Origin: JBDIBA01 sp039812705
GTDB taxonomy: Bacteria; Actinomycetota; Acidimicrobiia; Acidimicrobiales; JBBSGY01
Length of the DNA stretch: 64,000 bases
Direction of reading: 5' to 3'
NCBI GenBank assembly: GCA_039812705.1
Contig: JBDIBA010000003.1
Span: 12,478 to 76,477 of the forward strand
Part shown: positions 53,165-61,457 of the stretch, one piece after another
How the letters are laid out: each line of letters begins with the position of its first letter
Position numbering within the stretch: position 1 is the stretch's first letter
Made by a program: the position numbers and the translations under genes
Notes under the pieces: model-generated
What the model was told of the DNA's origin: nothing
Database searches by the model: none
The model's input: the letters and a program-made list of their open reading frames with translations, nothing else

Positions 53165-55552
53165 ATGCAGATTCCCCTTTCATGGATTCAAGAGTTCGTT
53201 GAGCTCGACAAGACGCCGCAAGAGATTGAAGCGGCTTTCAACCAACTAGGCATTGAGGTTGAAGGTGTGACGACTCCAGGCGCTGACGTCGTGGGCGTGC
53301 GCGCTGTCAAGATCATTGACGTCAACCCGCACCCCGATGCAGACAGATTGCGTCTCGCCGACATCGATCTTGGTGACGAGCAACGCAGAATCGTGTGTGG
53401 TGCTCCCAAGCTCGAAGTCGGAATGATGGTTCCATACGCGGCATCTGGCGTCACCCTTCCAAACGGCATGACGCTCGATAAGCGCAAGATCCGTGGTGTT
53501 GTCTCAGACGGCATGCTTTGTTCGCCTGCAGAACTAGGCGTCAGTGAAGATCACGCGTCGGGATTGCTTGAGTTGCCAGCCGAGGCCGAAGTGGGCCAAG
53601 ACGTTGGCGAACTCTTGGGCAAGGGCGAGGTTGTCTTCGAGTTCTCGATCACGCCAAACAGGCCAGATGCAATGTGCGTAACTGGCTTGGCGCGCGATTT
53701 GGCGGCCTATTTCAAGCTCGATCTAAAGAAGCAGTCACACATTGCTGCGCCAATCGAAACCTCAAACGAGGGCAGCTTGGCGGAAATTACCGTGTCAAAC
53801 GCGGAGCGTTGTCCGCGTTACATCGGATGGCTTGCAGATGTGAAGGTCGGACCATCGCCGAAATGGATGGCGGAACGGTTGACTCTGGCTGGCTTGCGTC
53901 CGGTCAATAACGTGGTTGATGTCACGAACTATGTGCTGCTTGAGTACAACCAGCCGTTGCACGCGTTCGATTTTGATGTGGTTGGCGGTATCCATGTTCG
54001 TAACGCAACAAGCGGAGAATCCGTTGTAACCCTTGACGGCAAGTCTCGAACCTTGACTGACGAAGACTTGTTGATTTGCGACGCGCAAGATCGCCCGCAA
54101 GCAATTGCCGGCGTGATGGGCGCGCAGCACTCCGAAATCACAGAGAAGACAACGCGCATCCTTCTTGAGGCGGCTTACTTTGAGCCCGTTGGCATTGGCT
54201 TTACGTCACGTCGACTGGGTCTGCGTACCGACGCTTCGTCACGTTTCGATAGAGGCATTGACCCCAACGGTGTAGCTGGTGCGGCGGCTCGAGCAATGGA
54301 GCTGTTGATCCAAGTTGCCGATGCCAAGGTTCAGTCGCATTTTGCAGACACGAACCCTGAACCAGTTGCGCGCAAAGTTCTCGATGTTCGCATCAACCGG
54401 GTTAACCGCCTTATCGGAATCGACATAACAGGTGACGAAATGTCGCAGCTGCTGACCCCGATTGGGTTTGAAGTAGAAGTCGCTGACGCAGACATGAAGG
54501 TTGCTGTGCCAACGTTTCGTCCCGACGTCACTCGCGAGATCGACGTCGTCGAAGAAGTCGCTCGTATGTACGGCTATTCGAATGTGACTGCAACTCTTAC
54601 CAACAGGTCATTCCATCGTGGTGCATTGACACGAGAACAGCAGAACCGACGCGCCATTGGACAGGTGATGATCGGGCTTGGTTTCGATGAAGCCAAGTGC
54701 TTCCCACTTGTTGCTCCAAGCGAAGCCGAGTTGTTCGGCACTCTGCAAAAAGACCGTATTGCTGTTGCTAATCCGCTTCGCGAAGACGAGTCCATCGTTA
54801 CTTCAACGCTGCTTCCAGGTTTGTTGAAATCGGTCCGATTGAACTTGTCGCGTGGTGCCAAAGACGTTGCGCTTTTCGAGACCGACCGTGTGTTTGAAGA
54901 GTCAAACGAGGAACTTCCAAAGGAAAGTGTTTCGTTTGCCGCAGTTGCTTGCGGAGCGCGCGACGAGCGCCCATTAGGTGACGAGAAAGCTTATGACGCG
55001 TTCACAATGACATCAGCGCTCAATCAACTGGTTGCCGAACTAAAGCTGACCGATGTTCAACTCAAACCGGCAATGGTTATTGGTTTCGATGCTGATACTT
55101 CGCACGCTGTGCTTGTTGATGGAAAAGAAGCAGGTGCGGTGGGCTTGATTGACAAGCGTGTTGCTTCGTACTTCGGCATCACCGAGCCGGTTGCTGCAAT
55201 GGAGCTTGCAACCGAGGTGCTTGCGAACGCGTCGCGTAAGCCGAGACTGCATAAGGCGCCAAGTGTGCAGCCTCCGTCGTTCTTCGACCTTGCATTTCTT
55301 GTCGACAAGTCCGTCACGGCAGCCGACCTAACCAGCACGGTTTACAAGGCAGGTGGCGAGCGGGTCGAGAGCGCGAGGGTGTTCGACCTTTACGAAGGCT
55401 CTCATGTTCCAAAGGGAAAGAAGAGCATTGCCATTGCAATAACGGTTCGTGATGCCACCGACACTTTGACTGACAAGGACATTCATCAGGTCCGCGACGC
55501 GTGCATCGCTGCTGCATCAAAGCGTCTGGGCGCGGAACTGCGCGGCGAATAG
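53165..55552 (+). CDS. pheT: phenylalanine-tRNA ligase beta subunit
   Basis: A 795-residue subunit. A tRNA-binding (EMAP-like) domain spans about 40-150; the B3/B4 domain for editing follows (SRFDRGIDPNG near 360); B5, the core and the C-terminal anticodon-binding FDX-ACB domain (RKPRLHKAPSVQPPSFFDLAFL) complete it. With PheS it forms the alpha2-beta2 enzyme that charges tRNA-Phe. It starts with ATG, nine bases after pheS. Confidence 0.97.
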   Translation: MQIPLSWIQEFVELDKTPQEIEAAFNQLGIEVEGVTTPGADVVGVRAVKIIDVNPHPDADRLRLADIDLGDEQRRIVCGAPKLEVGMMVPYAASGVTLPNGMTLDKRKIRGVVSDGMLCSPAELGVSEDHASGLLELPAEAEVGQDVGELLGKGEVVFEFSITPNRPDAMCVTGLARDLAAYFKLDLKKQSHIAAPIETSNEGSLAEITVSNAERCPRYIGWLADVKVGPSPKWMAERLTLAGLRPVNNVVDVTNYVLLEYNQPLHAFDFDVVGGIHVRNATSGESVVTLDGKSRTLTDEDLLICDAQDRPQAIAGVMGAQHSEITEKTTRILLEAAYFEPVGIGFTSRRLGLRTDASSRFDRGIDPNGVAGAAARAMELLIQVADAKVQSHFADTNPEPVARKVLDVRINRVNRLIGIDITGDEMSQLLTPIGFEVEVADADMKVAVPTFRPDVTREIDVVEEVARMYGYSNVTATLTNRSFHRGALTREQQNRRAIGQVMIGLGFDEAKCFPLVAPSEAELFGTLQKDRIAVANPLREDESIVTSTLLPGLLKSVRLNLSRGAKDVALFETDRVFEESNEELPKESVSFAAVACGARDERPLGDEKAYDAFTMTSALNQLVAELKLTDVQLKPAMVIGFDADTSHAVLVDGKEAGAVGLIDKRVASYFGITEPVAAMELATEVLANASRKPRLHKAPSVQPPSFFDLAFLVDKSVTAADLTSTVYKAGGERVESARVFDLYEGSHVPKGKKSIAIAITVRDATDTLTDKDIHQVRDACIAAASKRLGAELRGE

Positions 55553-55556
55553 TTCT

Positions 55557-55874
55557 TTACGAAGCGTGCGGGGCTAGCAATTCAAGCCCCGGAATGTTCC
55601 GTAACACCCCGAAGGCCACTAGTGCCAGGGCAAGAACTGCAACAACCCGTTCGACCTGTGTGGATCGAAACGGGTTGGTCGCAAGGTTGATAAGTGAAAG
55701 CGATTTCCAGCCAATGAGCCCTACGAGAACTGCAAGTGTCGGAAACAGCAACCAGTTAAACGACAGTGCGCTTGAGATGTCGCCGTTTAGTAAGGCTGTT
55801 ACCGCACGTGTTGCACCGCAACCCGGGCAATGAAGCCCGGTAATTGCGTAGAAGTAACAGGGCGGCAAGGCCAT
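55557..55874 (-). CDS. DUF2752 membrane protein
   Basis: A 105-residue protein with the DUF2752 signature CPGCGATRAV (C16, C19 of the short motif), preceded by a hydrophobic N-terminus and followed by two further membrane segments (about 38-60 and 72-92). The function is unknown. In many actinobacteria such genes lie beside CD225/dispanin genes, as here: the next gene upstream on the same strand is one of them. The pheT stop is four bases away on the other strand. Confidence 0.88.
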   Translation of the reverse strand: MALPPCYFYAITGLHCPGCGATRAVTALLNGDISSALSFNWLLFPTLAVLVGLIGWKSLSLINLATNPFRSTQVERVVAVLALALVAFGVLRNIPGLELLAPHAS

Positions 55875-55893
55875 GACTCAGGATTGGTGACGC

Positions 55894-56232
55894 TTAGAAG
55901 TCGAGGTTCGGGTAAGCGGTTGAGGCCGTAGTCGAAAGTGCGTCGCTTGCCGAGACGGCAATCACGACTATGTACACAATGGCGAACAGAATGGCAAGCA
56001 CGAAGCCGATGATGAGACAGATCTTGGCAATCTTGAACTTGCTGTCGCCGTCTGCCTTGTCGCCCCGGTCATACGAGTTGTTTCCAAGCACGGCCATGAC
56101 AATGGTGATCGCACCCAGAGGCGTGCAGCAGAAGCAGGCGAGTACGCCCAGCACCAAGTAGATCGTGAAGTTTTTTCGCTCGGTCGGTGGAACTGGAGTC
56201 GGGGTGGGAGTGCTGTCAGGGAAGTTGGACAT
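55894..56232 (-). CDS. CD225/dispanin-like two-pass membrane protein 1
   Basis: 112 residues from the ATG at 56232. A Pro/Thr-rich N-terminus (about 1-22) leads to membrane segment 1, LVLGVLACFCCTPLGAITIV, with the adjoining Cys pair typical of CD225. The loop YDRGDKADGDSKFKIAKIC corresponds to the conserved A-R-x-G-D-x-x-A-A-x-x-S-x-x-A-k region. Segment 2 is at about 72-95. IFITM proteins are eukaryotic relatives; the bacterial role is unknown. It lies 19 bases upstream of DUF2752 and probably shares its transcript. The longer frame to 56355 would run into the trpS promoter. Confidence 0.82.
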   Translation of the reverse strand: MSNFPDSTPTPTPVPPTERKNFTIYLVLGVLACFCCTPLGAITIVMAVLGNNSYDRGDKADGDSKFKIAKICLIIGFVLAILFAIVYIVVIAVSASDALSTTASTAYPNLDF

Positions 56233-56395
56233 GACGGTCCTTTGGTGAGATGTGGGCTTGTCGGCTAGTCGCCAGCGGCCATTGTGCCGCATTTCATGGC
56301 CAGGCATCGGTTTTGCGCTTCGCAGATACTGCAGCCTGCCAACGTCTGTGGTCAAGCGGTCCGCGGCAGCGGTCTGAACCGGTCAGAATGTGGAC

Positions 56396-57478
56396 ATGAG
56401 TAGCGTTCCCAATGCGTCCTACGAGTCCGCCCTGGCCAGAAGTGCCGAGATCGAGCAGCGGCTTCAGGTCAAGCCAACCGATTTCCGGGTTTTGACGGGC
56501 GACAGACCCACCGGCCGCCTCCACGTGGGTCACTACTTTGGCTCGCTGCAAAACCGCGTCCGCCTTCAGAACAAGGCTGTGCCGATCATCGTTCTGATTG
56601 CCGATTACCAGGTGATTACCGACCGTGAGGGAAGTAAGGGGACTAATCAATTCATCCCCGAGATGCTTCTTGACTACATGGCGGTTGGTATTGACCCTGC
56701 TCGGGCAACCATCTTCGCCCACTCGGCGGTCCCCGAAGAGAACCAGTTGCTGCTGCCGTTTTTGAGCCTTGTTTCGATGGGCGAACTAGAGCGGAACCCA
56801 ACCGTCAAAGACGAGATCCGCGCGGCGAACCGTCCTGCGGTGAGTGGGTTGATGTTCACATACCCGGTCCACCAGGCCGTCGACATCTTGTTCTGCAAGG
56901 CCAACCTTGTGCCGGTTGGCAAGGATCAACTGCCGCACCTTGAGCTGACCCGCACAATTGCCAAGCGGTTCAACGATGTTTATTGCGGCGGGGAAGAGTT
57001 CTTCCCGATGCCGGAGGCATTGTTGAGCAATGCACCGGCGCTGCTTGGAACCGACGGCCGAAAAATGAGCAAGAGCTTTGGTAACGCAATTCAGATCGGC
57101 ATGAGCGCTGACGAAACGGCGGCGCTGTTGAAGAAGGCAAAGACGGATTCTGAGCGGCAGATCACTTTTGACCCAGAGGCTCGTCCCGAGGTTTCAAGTT
57201 TGCTGACCCTTGCTGGTTTGTGCGTGGACAGAGATCCTCGATCAATTGCCGACGAGTTAGGTGATGGTGGTGGTGCCGCACTGAAGGCATTCGTTACCGA
57301 TGCCGTGAACACGTACTTTGAGCCCATTCGCGCCCGCCGCGCGGAGCTTGCGAAGGACATGACCACAGTTCATGAGGCATTGGTGGAAGGTAACGAGCGC
57401 GCGCGAACGTTTGCGCGTCAGACGTTGCAAGAAGTGCGCGACGCCATGGACATGAATTACAACGACATGCGTTTCTAA
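56396..57478 (+). CDS. trpS: tryptophan-tRNA ligase
   Basis: About 360 residues. RVLTGDRPTGRLHVGHYFGS includes the HIGH-type motif HVGH, and GTDGRKMSKSFGNAI has KMSKS. Class I dimer. The start is the ATG at 56396 or the GTG two codons earlier. The neighbours are three dispanin-like genes on the other strand, with no obvious functional link. A terminator follows. Confidence 0.95.
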   Translation: MSSVPNASYESALARSAEIEQRLQVKPTDFRVLTGDRPTGRLHVGHYFGSLQNRVRLQNKAVPIIVLIADYQVITDREGSKGTNQFIPEMLLDYMAVGIDPARATIFAHSAVPEENQLLLPFLSLVSMGELERNPTVKDEIRAANRPAVSGLMFTYPVHQAVDILFCKANLVPVGKDQLPHLELTRTIAKRFNDVYCGGEEFFPMPEALLSNAPALLGTDGRKMSKSFGNAIQIGMSADETAALLKKAKTDSERQITFDPEARPEVSSLLTLAGLCVDRDPRSIADELGDGGGAALKAFVTDAVNTYFEPIRARRAELAKDMTTVHEALVEGNERARTFARQTLQEVRDAMDMNYNDMRF

Positions 57479-57505
57479 CGAACCGCGAAAAGTCAGCAAA
57501 CAAAA

Positions 57506-57534
57506 ACCCGCTGCCCAAGTTGTAGGCAGCGGGT
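57506..57534. terminator. bidirectional terminator after trpS
   Basis: A ten-base stem ACCCGCTGCC/GGCAGCGGGT with a nine-base loop. A-rich sequence lies on the left and T-rich on the right, so it can act for trpS and the convergent dispanin gene. Confidence 0.85.
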
Positions 57535-57547
57535 CTATTAACTTGTG

Positions 57548-57910
57548 TTAGTTGTTTTCGTACATCAGCGTTGTGGTCGTAAGCGTGGTGTTGATGACTG
57601 TGTCATTTGCCGCGCTAACGAACGCCATCCACGCAGGGACACTCAAGACCGTCAAGATGAACCCAACAATCAAGAGGATCTTGGCGATCCTGAGCTTTGA
57701 TTCGCCTTCTGCCGGATCGTTGTTTTCGAAAGCCTTTCTGCTCAACGTCGTGAACACGAGGCTGAGAACACCGAACAAGACGTTGCAAAGCGGCACGATC
57801 AAGAGGATTGAAAGCACCAAATAAAGCGTCGTGTTCGGTGCCGGCTTCGGGGCGCTCGCGTGGGGGAGCGAGCCGGGAAGCGGGTTGTCTGGACCTTGCC
57901 CGTATGTCAT
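57548..57910 (-). CDS. CD225/dispanin-like two-pass membrane protein 2
   Basis: A 120-residue protein: a Pro/Ala-rich N-terminus (about 1-26), segment 1 LYLVLSILLIVPLCNVLFGVLSLVF, a charged loop RKAFENNDPAEGESKLRIAKI, and segment 2 (about 77-98). The loop has the same layout as the other two copies, with S-K-L/F-R/K-x-A-K-I conserved. It ends in a Thr-rich tail outside the second segment. It lies alone between two terminators, so it must be transcribed separately. Confidence 0.8.
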   Translation of the reverse strand: MTYGQGPDNPLPGSLPHASAPKPAPNTTLYLVLSILLIVPLCNVLFGVLSLVFTTLSRKAFENNDPAEGESKLRIAKILLIVGFILTVLSVPAWMAFVSAANDTVINTTLTTTTLMYENN

Positions 57911-57995
57911 GCGATGAGCCCTCCTGGATGATTGAAGGCCGACGCTACAGGTTTGTTTCTGGGCTCATGGGGAATGTCCGATTTCGATGGGCATG

Positions 57996-58033
57996 AAAAG
58001 ACCCCCTTGCGTAACCGCAAGGGGGTCTTTTTG
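57996..58033. terminator. strong bidirectional terminator between dispanin genes
   Basis: A 16-base perfect stem AAAAGACCCCCTTGCG/CGCAAGGGGGTCTTTT with loop TAAC, followed by T residues on both strands. Confidence 0.93.
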
Positions 58034-58081
58034 CGTTATCAGTGATGGGCACCGGCGGTCCCAGCGTGGCTTCGCGCCGAA

Positions 58082-58423
58082 CTATTGCGCGGTGGTGATG
58101 GTGTCGTCTAACTGGTCGGGGCTGAAGGCTCCGGCGATGGCAGCAATAGCCACGGCGACCAGGGTCAGTGCGATACCGATAGCCAGCATGATCTTGGCCA
58201 GCTTCAGTTTTGACTGTGCCTGAGCGATGTTCCCTTGGTCAGCAGCGGACTTGCCTTGGAGGCTGAATACCAGTCCGAGGATTCCGAATAGAAGGTTGCA
58301 GCAGAGCAGTTCAATGACTGAAAAGACAATCCACGGAGTGGCGTTTGGGCGATCAGCGGCGATGCCTGGCTGGGGGTTTACGGGGTTTGGTTGGGACTCG
58401 TTTGGGCCCGGGTAATCAGTCAT
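58082..58423 (-). CDS. CD225/dispanin-like two-pass membrane protein 3
   Basis: A 113-residue protein. The N-terminus is Pro/Asn-rich (about 1-28). Segment 1 is WIVFSVIELLCCNLLFGILGLVF, with a Cys pair where CD225 proteins are often palmitoylated in eukaryotes. The loop KSAADQGNIAQAQSKLKLAKI and segment 2 follow. It begins 140 bases from yggS, which diverges. The family assignment is by layout and is reasonable; the function is not known. Confidence 0.8.
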   Translation of the reverse strand: MTDYPGPNESQPNPVNPQPGIAADRPNATPWIVFSVIELLCCNLLFGILGLVFSLQGKSAADQGNIAQAQSKLKLAKIMLAIGIALTLVAVAIAAIAGAFSPDQLDDTITTAQ

Positions 58424-58563
58424 TTATTGTCCTCCCTGTTGGATCTGGGAGACGCTAGTCAGGCTGCCCACGCGTTTCAGGGAGTTTCCAGGTTGCTTGG
58501 AGCTTTGACCGATCTCAGCTCTTGATCCGACTCTTCGTCTTGGCTGTTGGCAGACTGAAGTCG

Positions 58564-59226
58564 ATGGCAGGACTGGACCCCGCGCAGTTTTCCGAACGGC
58601 TGAAACAGGTGCACTCGCGCATTGGAGAATTGCGTGGCCGTGCAGATGCTGTTGAGGTTATTGCTGTTACGAAAGGCTTTGGAACTGACGCCTTGCAACT
58701 CGCGGCCGACCACGGTCTTGCGATTGGCGAGAACTACGCCCAAGAACTCCTTTCGAAGCTTGCCTCGTTTGATAACCGCGCGAATGTGCCGGTGCATTTC
58801 ATTGGTCAGTTGCAAACAAACAAGGTGCGCAGCTTGGTTGATGTTGTCGATGTCTGGCAGTCGGTTGATCGCACGTCGTTGATTGACGAACTTGCAAAGC
58901 GCGCGCCGGGAGCGCGCATGTTTGTTCAAGTAAACGTAAGTGACGATGCCCGTCGCGGCGGATGCGCATGGGGCGATGTTGAAACTCTTGTGCACCGTGG
59001 TCGCGATTGCGGTCTCGATGTCTGTGGGCTGATGACTGTTGGCTTAATGGGTCAGCAGTCTCAAACGCGCAGCGCCTTCAGGCGCTTGGTTGCATGCGCA
59101 CAAGAGCTTGATCTTGTTGAGCTTTCGATTGGTATGAGCGACGACTGGGAAATGGCGGTTGAAGAAGGTGCAACTGTCATTCGTCTTGGGCGCGCGCTTT
59201 TTGGAGACCGGAAGCTGTCCGTTTAG
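58564..59226 (+). CDS. YggS family pyridoxal-phosphate homeostasis protein
   Basis: 220 residues from the ATG at 58564. AVEVIAVTKGFGTDALQLA includes the PLP Lys (K37). GENYAQELLSKL, HFIGQLQTNKVRSLVD and LSIGMSDDWEMAVEEGATVIRLGRALFG are the family motifs. The alanine-racemase-like barrel has no enzyme activity but buffers PLP. In many bacteria it lies with division genes; here it stands alone. A TTG 42 bases earlier is in frame but adds an odd hydrophobic stretch. Confidence 0.93.
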   Translation: MAGLDPAQFSERLKQVHSRIGELRGRADAVEVIAVTKGFGTDALQLAADHGLAIGENYAQELLSKLASFDNRANVPVHFIGQLQTNKVRSLVDVVDVWQSVDRTSLIDELAKRAPGARMFVQVNVSDDARRGGCAWGDVETLVHRGRDCGLDVCGLMTVGLMGQQSQTRSAFRRLVACAQELDLVELSIGMSDDWEMAVEEGATVIRLGRALFGDRKLSV

Positions 59227-59792
59227 CGGTCGACGGCGACTGCGAAAAGCGCGGTTGCATAGCGGTCGCCGAACTCTAGAAAGGTGATGTCTTCTAGAAC
59301 CCACGATCGCAGGTCGTTCATCCAGATTCCATCGGAGTCTAGAACGCGCACCGTTACCGAGTCGCTGTCGATGTGCTCGATCGAACCAACGAAGTAGTCG
59401 TTTGGGTATTCGTACTCCATGTAAATGGTTGCGACTCTCCAGTGATTGGCAGCAGTTCTGATGAGCTGGTCTAGAGAAGTCGTGTCGAGCGGGGGCATGT
59501 CGAGTCTTGACTCCGATGGCCACAATGCCGTTGCTCTGGAAAAGACGCAGTTGCTGTCGCGCACGCGAAGGTTTTTGATCTCGCCGATCGGCAGTGCGCA
59601 GAATCCGTCAGGGCTTAGAGACGTTATTTGGCGAAGCACCAGCCACGTGTCGCCAATCTGTTCCACAAAACCCACAACCCTGTCGGACGAGTCCGCTTCG
59701 CGGTCAAAGGTGACCGGGCGGCTCTCAGCCTTGGCTTGTTCAAGCAATCGCAAGTAAAGGCTGCGCTTCGGTTCAGGAAGGTCGTCGGGCAT
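59223..59792 (-). CDS. hypothetical protein downstream of Nudix gene
   Basis: A 189-residue soluble, acidic protein with repeated beta-rich pieces (RVVGFVEQIGDTWLVLRQIT and NDYFVGSIEHIDSDSVTVRV). The two halves share a VGFVEQI/VGSIEHI pattern with similar spacing, as in an internal duplication of a small barrel. I do not recognise the family. It overlaps the Nudix stop by 20 bases, so it is translated from the same mRNA. It converges on yggS with a four-base overlap of stops. Confidence 0.65.
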   Translation of the reverse strand: MPDDLPEPKRSLYLRLLEQAKAESRPVTFDREADSSDRVVGFVEQIGDTWLVLRQITSLSPDGFCALPIGEIKNLRVRDSNCVFSRATALWPSESRLDMPPLDTTSLDQLIRTAANHWRVATIYMEYEYPNDYFVGSIEHIDSDSVTVRVLDSDGIWMNDLRSWVLEDITFLEFGDRYATALFAVAVDR

Positions 59793-60360
59793 CTGACCAG
59801 TTTGGTCGAACTGCCTTCTTGAAGTCCCATCGATCGCCCGTCTCGGCCCGTGCGAGCAGTCTCACCAGGGCTTCGTCAAAGGTCGAATCTGAGAGATGAC
59901 GAACATCGTCGAAATGCACCCAGGCCACGTCCTGGCTTTCCTCTGGAGGCGGGTTTGGCCGGCTTTTCGTGGCGGTCATCAGGTAGCGAATGTCGAGGTG
60001 GTGATGGTTTTCGCTGACCGTGTGAATGTCGATGTGAACCGGCTCTGAGGTAACGGGGGCGGGCGTAATGCCGGTTTCTTCAATGCATTCACGAATTGCA
60101 GCCTGAAGCGGATATTCACCGTCTTCGATGTGACCACCTGGCTGAACCCATTTGCCGATCTTCAAGTGCTTCATCAAAAGGATGTGGTTCTCGGCAACGA
60201 CAAACGCGCTAGCCGTGAAGTGCTCAGGGTTGTCCCGAGAGTTGTAGATGCCTGCGTTCAGGGACTCGATCATTTCAGACTTGTCGAAAGCCTCTTTCTC
60301 ACTGCCGCACTGATAGTTCGCCAGTTCCTTGGCCAGTTGTTCGGCAGGTCCCATCGGCAC
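59773..60360 (-). CDS. Nudix hydrolase
   Basis: A 195-residue protein. The Nudix box reads GGHIEDGEYPLQAAIRECIE then ETGI, with all metal-binding residues of Gx5Ex7REUxEExGU. FVVAENHILLMKHLKIGKWVQPGG is the preceding strand. It hydrolyses a nucleoside diphosphate linked to another group; the substrate cannot be told. A second ATG at residue 3 is possible. It is divergent from the AlkZ-like gene. Confidence 0.9.
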   Translation of the reverse strand: MPMGPAEQLAKELANYQCGSEKEAFDKSEMIESLNAGIYNSRDNPEHFTASAFVVAENHILLMKHLKIGKWVQPGGHIEDGEYPLQAAIRECIEETGITPAPVTSEPVHIDIHTVSENHHHLDIRYLMTATKSRPNPPPEESQDVAWVHFDDVRHLSDSTFDEALVRLLARAETGDRWDFKKAVRPNWSDARRPS

Positions 60361-60398
60361 TTTCTAGTGCAGTGGTTGCAGGCGGTTTTGCCTAGTCT

Positions 60399-61457
60399 TT
60401 GACCGTGCTGGTTAAAGACATCCCTCTCGCGCGCCTTGTTTCGCAACGGCTTGTAGGAGATCAGTTCGACCACGCTGCCGACGTTGTTAGGTGGATGACG
60501 TGCATGCAGGGCCAAGACATTCCCGGCGCTCGCGTGTCGGTTGCTCTCCGGCTGCAATCGCGCAAGTTGTCAGATGTCGACAAGGCTTTCAACAAAGGCG
60601 ACATTGTGCGGAGTTGGCCAATGCGCGGAACCGCGCACTTCGTGCCGGCCAAAGACCTTGGGTGGATGCTGTCTTTAACCGCCGAAAGGACTCTCAAGGC
60701 AGTGCTAAAGCGTCACGCAAAAGGCGGACGAGAAATTGCACTGTACGACAAGGTTGAAAAAGTCACCCGAGAGTTGCTTCAGGGCAACAAACAAGTGTCG
60801 CGCGAAGCACTTGGAGACCACTGGCGTTCGGCGGGCGTCGTTGAAGAACCGCACGACATTTATCAGAACATATTTGTTATGAGTCAGCGCCTCGTCTTGG
60901 TGCAAGGCCCTGGCGAAGGCGCGAAACAGAACTTTGTTCTTTACGACGAGTGGGTGAAAAAGCCGCACAAACTAGAACGTGATGAAGCGCTTGCAGAGTG
61001 GGCACTGCGCTACTTCGACAGCCACGGTCCAGCGCCGCTGAAAGACTTTGCATGGTGGACAAAACTTCCGGCCGCGGATGTGAAGTCAGCGGTCGCCAGC
61101 GTGCGCGACCAATTGGCTGTGATTGATGTCGACGACGTGGAGTATTTCATGGCGCCAGACTTGCCGGATCGCTTGAAGGCCCATAAGAAGGCCGCGGGTG
61201 AACCACTTTTGCTGCCTGGCTTTGATGAGTTTGTTCTTGGTTATGGAAACCGTGACCCGTTTGTCGACCCCGTTCACGCCGGCAAACTTGTTCCTGGCAA
61301 CAACGGAATGTTCAAAGCCTCAATTGTTCATAAGGGCCAGGTTGTTGGAACGTGGAAGCACAAGGGCACGGGCGCTAAACGCATTCTCGATCATTCGATG
61401 TGGGAAATCGAAGCGCCCAAAGCATTGTCAAAGACGTACGAGTTGCTTCCCCGGTGA
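60399..61457 (+). CDS. winged-helix AlkZ-like (HTH_42) protein, QxQ type
   Basis: A 352-residue protein of the AlkZ/YcaQ-like family of DNA glycosylases with stacked winged helices. TCMQGQDIPGARVSVALRLQ holds Q37-G-Q39, the QxQ form of the catalytic motif; WPMRGTAHFVPAKDLGWML, RAEGPAPLKDF-like HGPAPLKDFAWWTKLP and LLLPGFDEFVLGYGNRD are other family blocks. AlkZ enzymes remove bulky or cross-linked alkylated bases; QxQ members (AZL) are less studied. It starts with TTG at 60399 or GTG at 60405. Its stop overlaps the dusB start by four bases. Confidence 0.88.
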   Translation: MTVLVKDIPLARLVSQRLVGDQFDHAADVVRWMTCMQGQDIPGARVSVALRLQSRKLSDVDKAFNKGDIVRSWPMRGTAHFVPAKDLGWMLSLTAERTLKAVLKRHAKGGREIALYDKVEKVTRELLQGNKQVSREALGDHWRSAGVVEEPHDIYQNIFVMSQRLVLVQGPGEGAKQNFVLYDEWVKKPHKLERDEALAEWALRYFDSHGPAPLKDFAWWTKLPAADVKSAVASVRDQLAVIDVDDVEYFMAPDLPDRLKAHKKAAGEPLLLPGFDEFVLGYGNRDPFVDPVHAGKLVPGNNGMFKASIVHKGQVVGTWKHKGTGAKRILDHSMWEIEAPKALSKTYELLPR

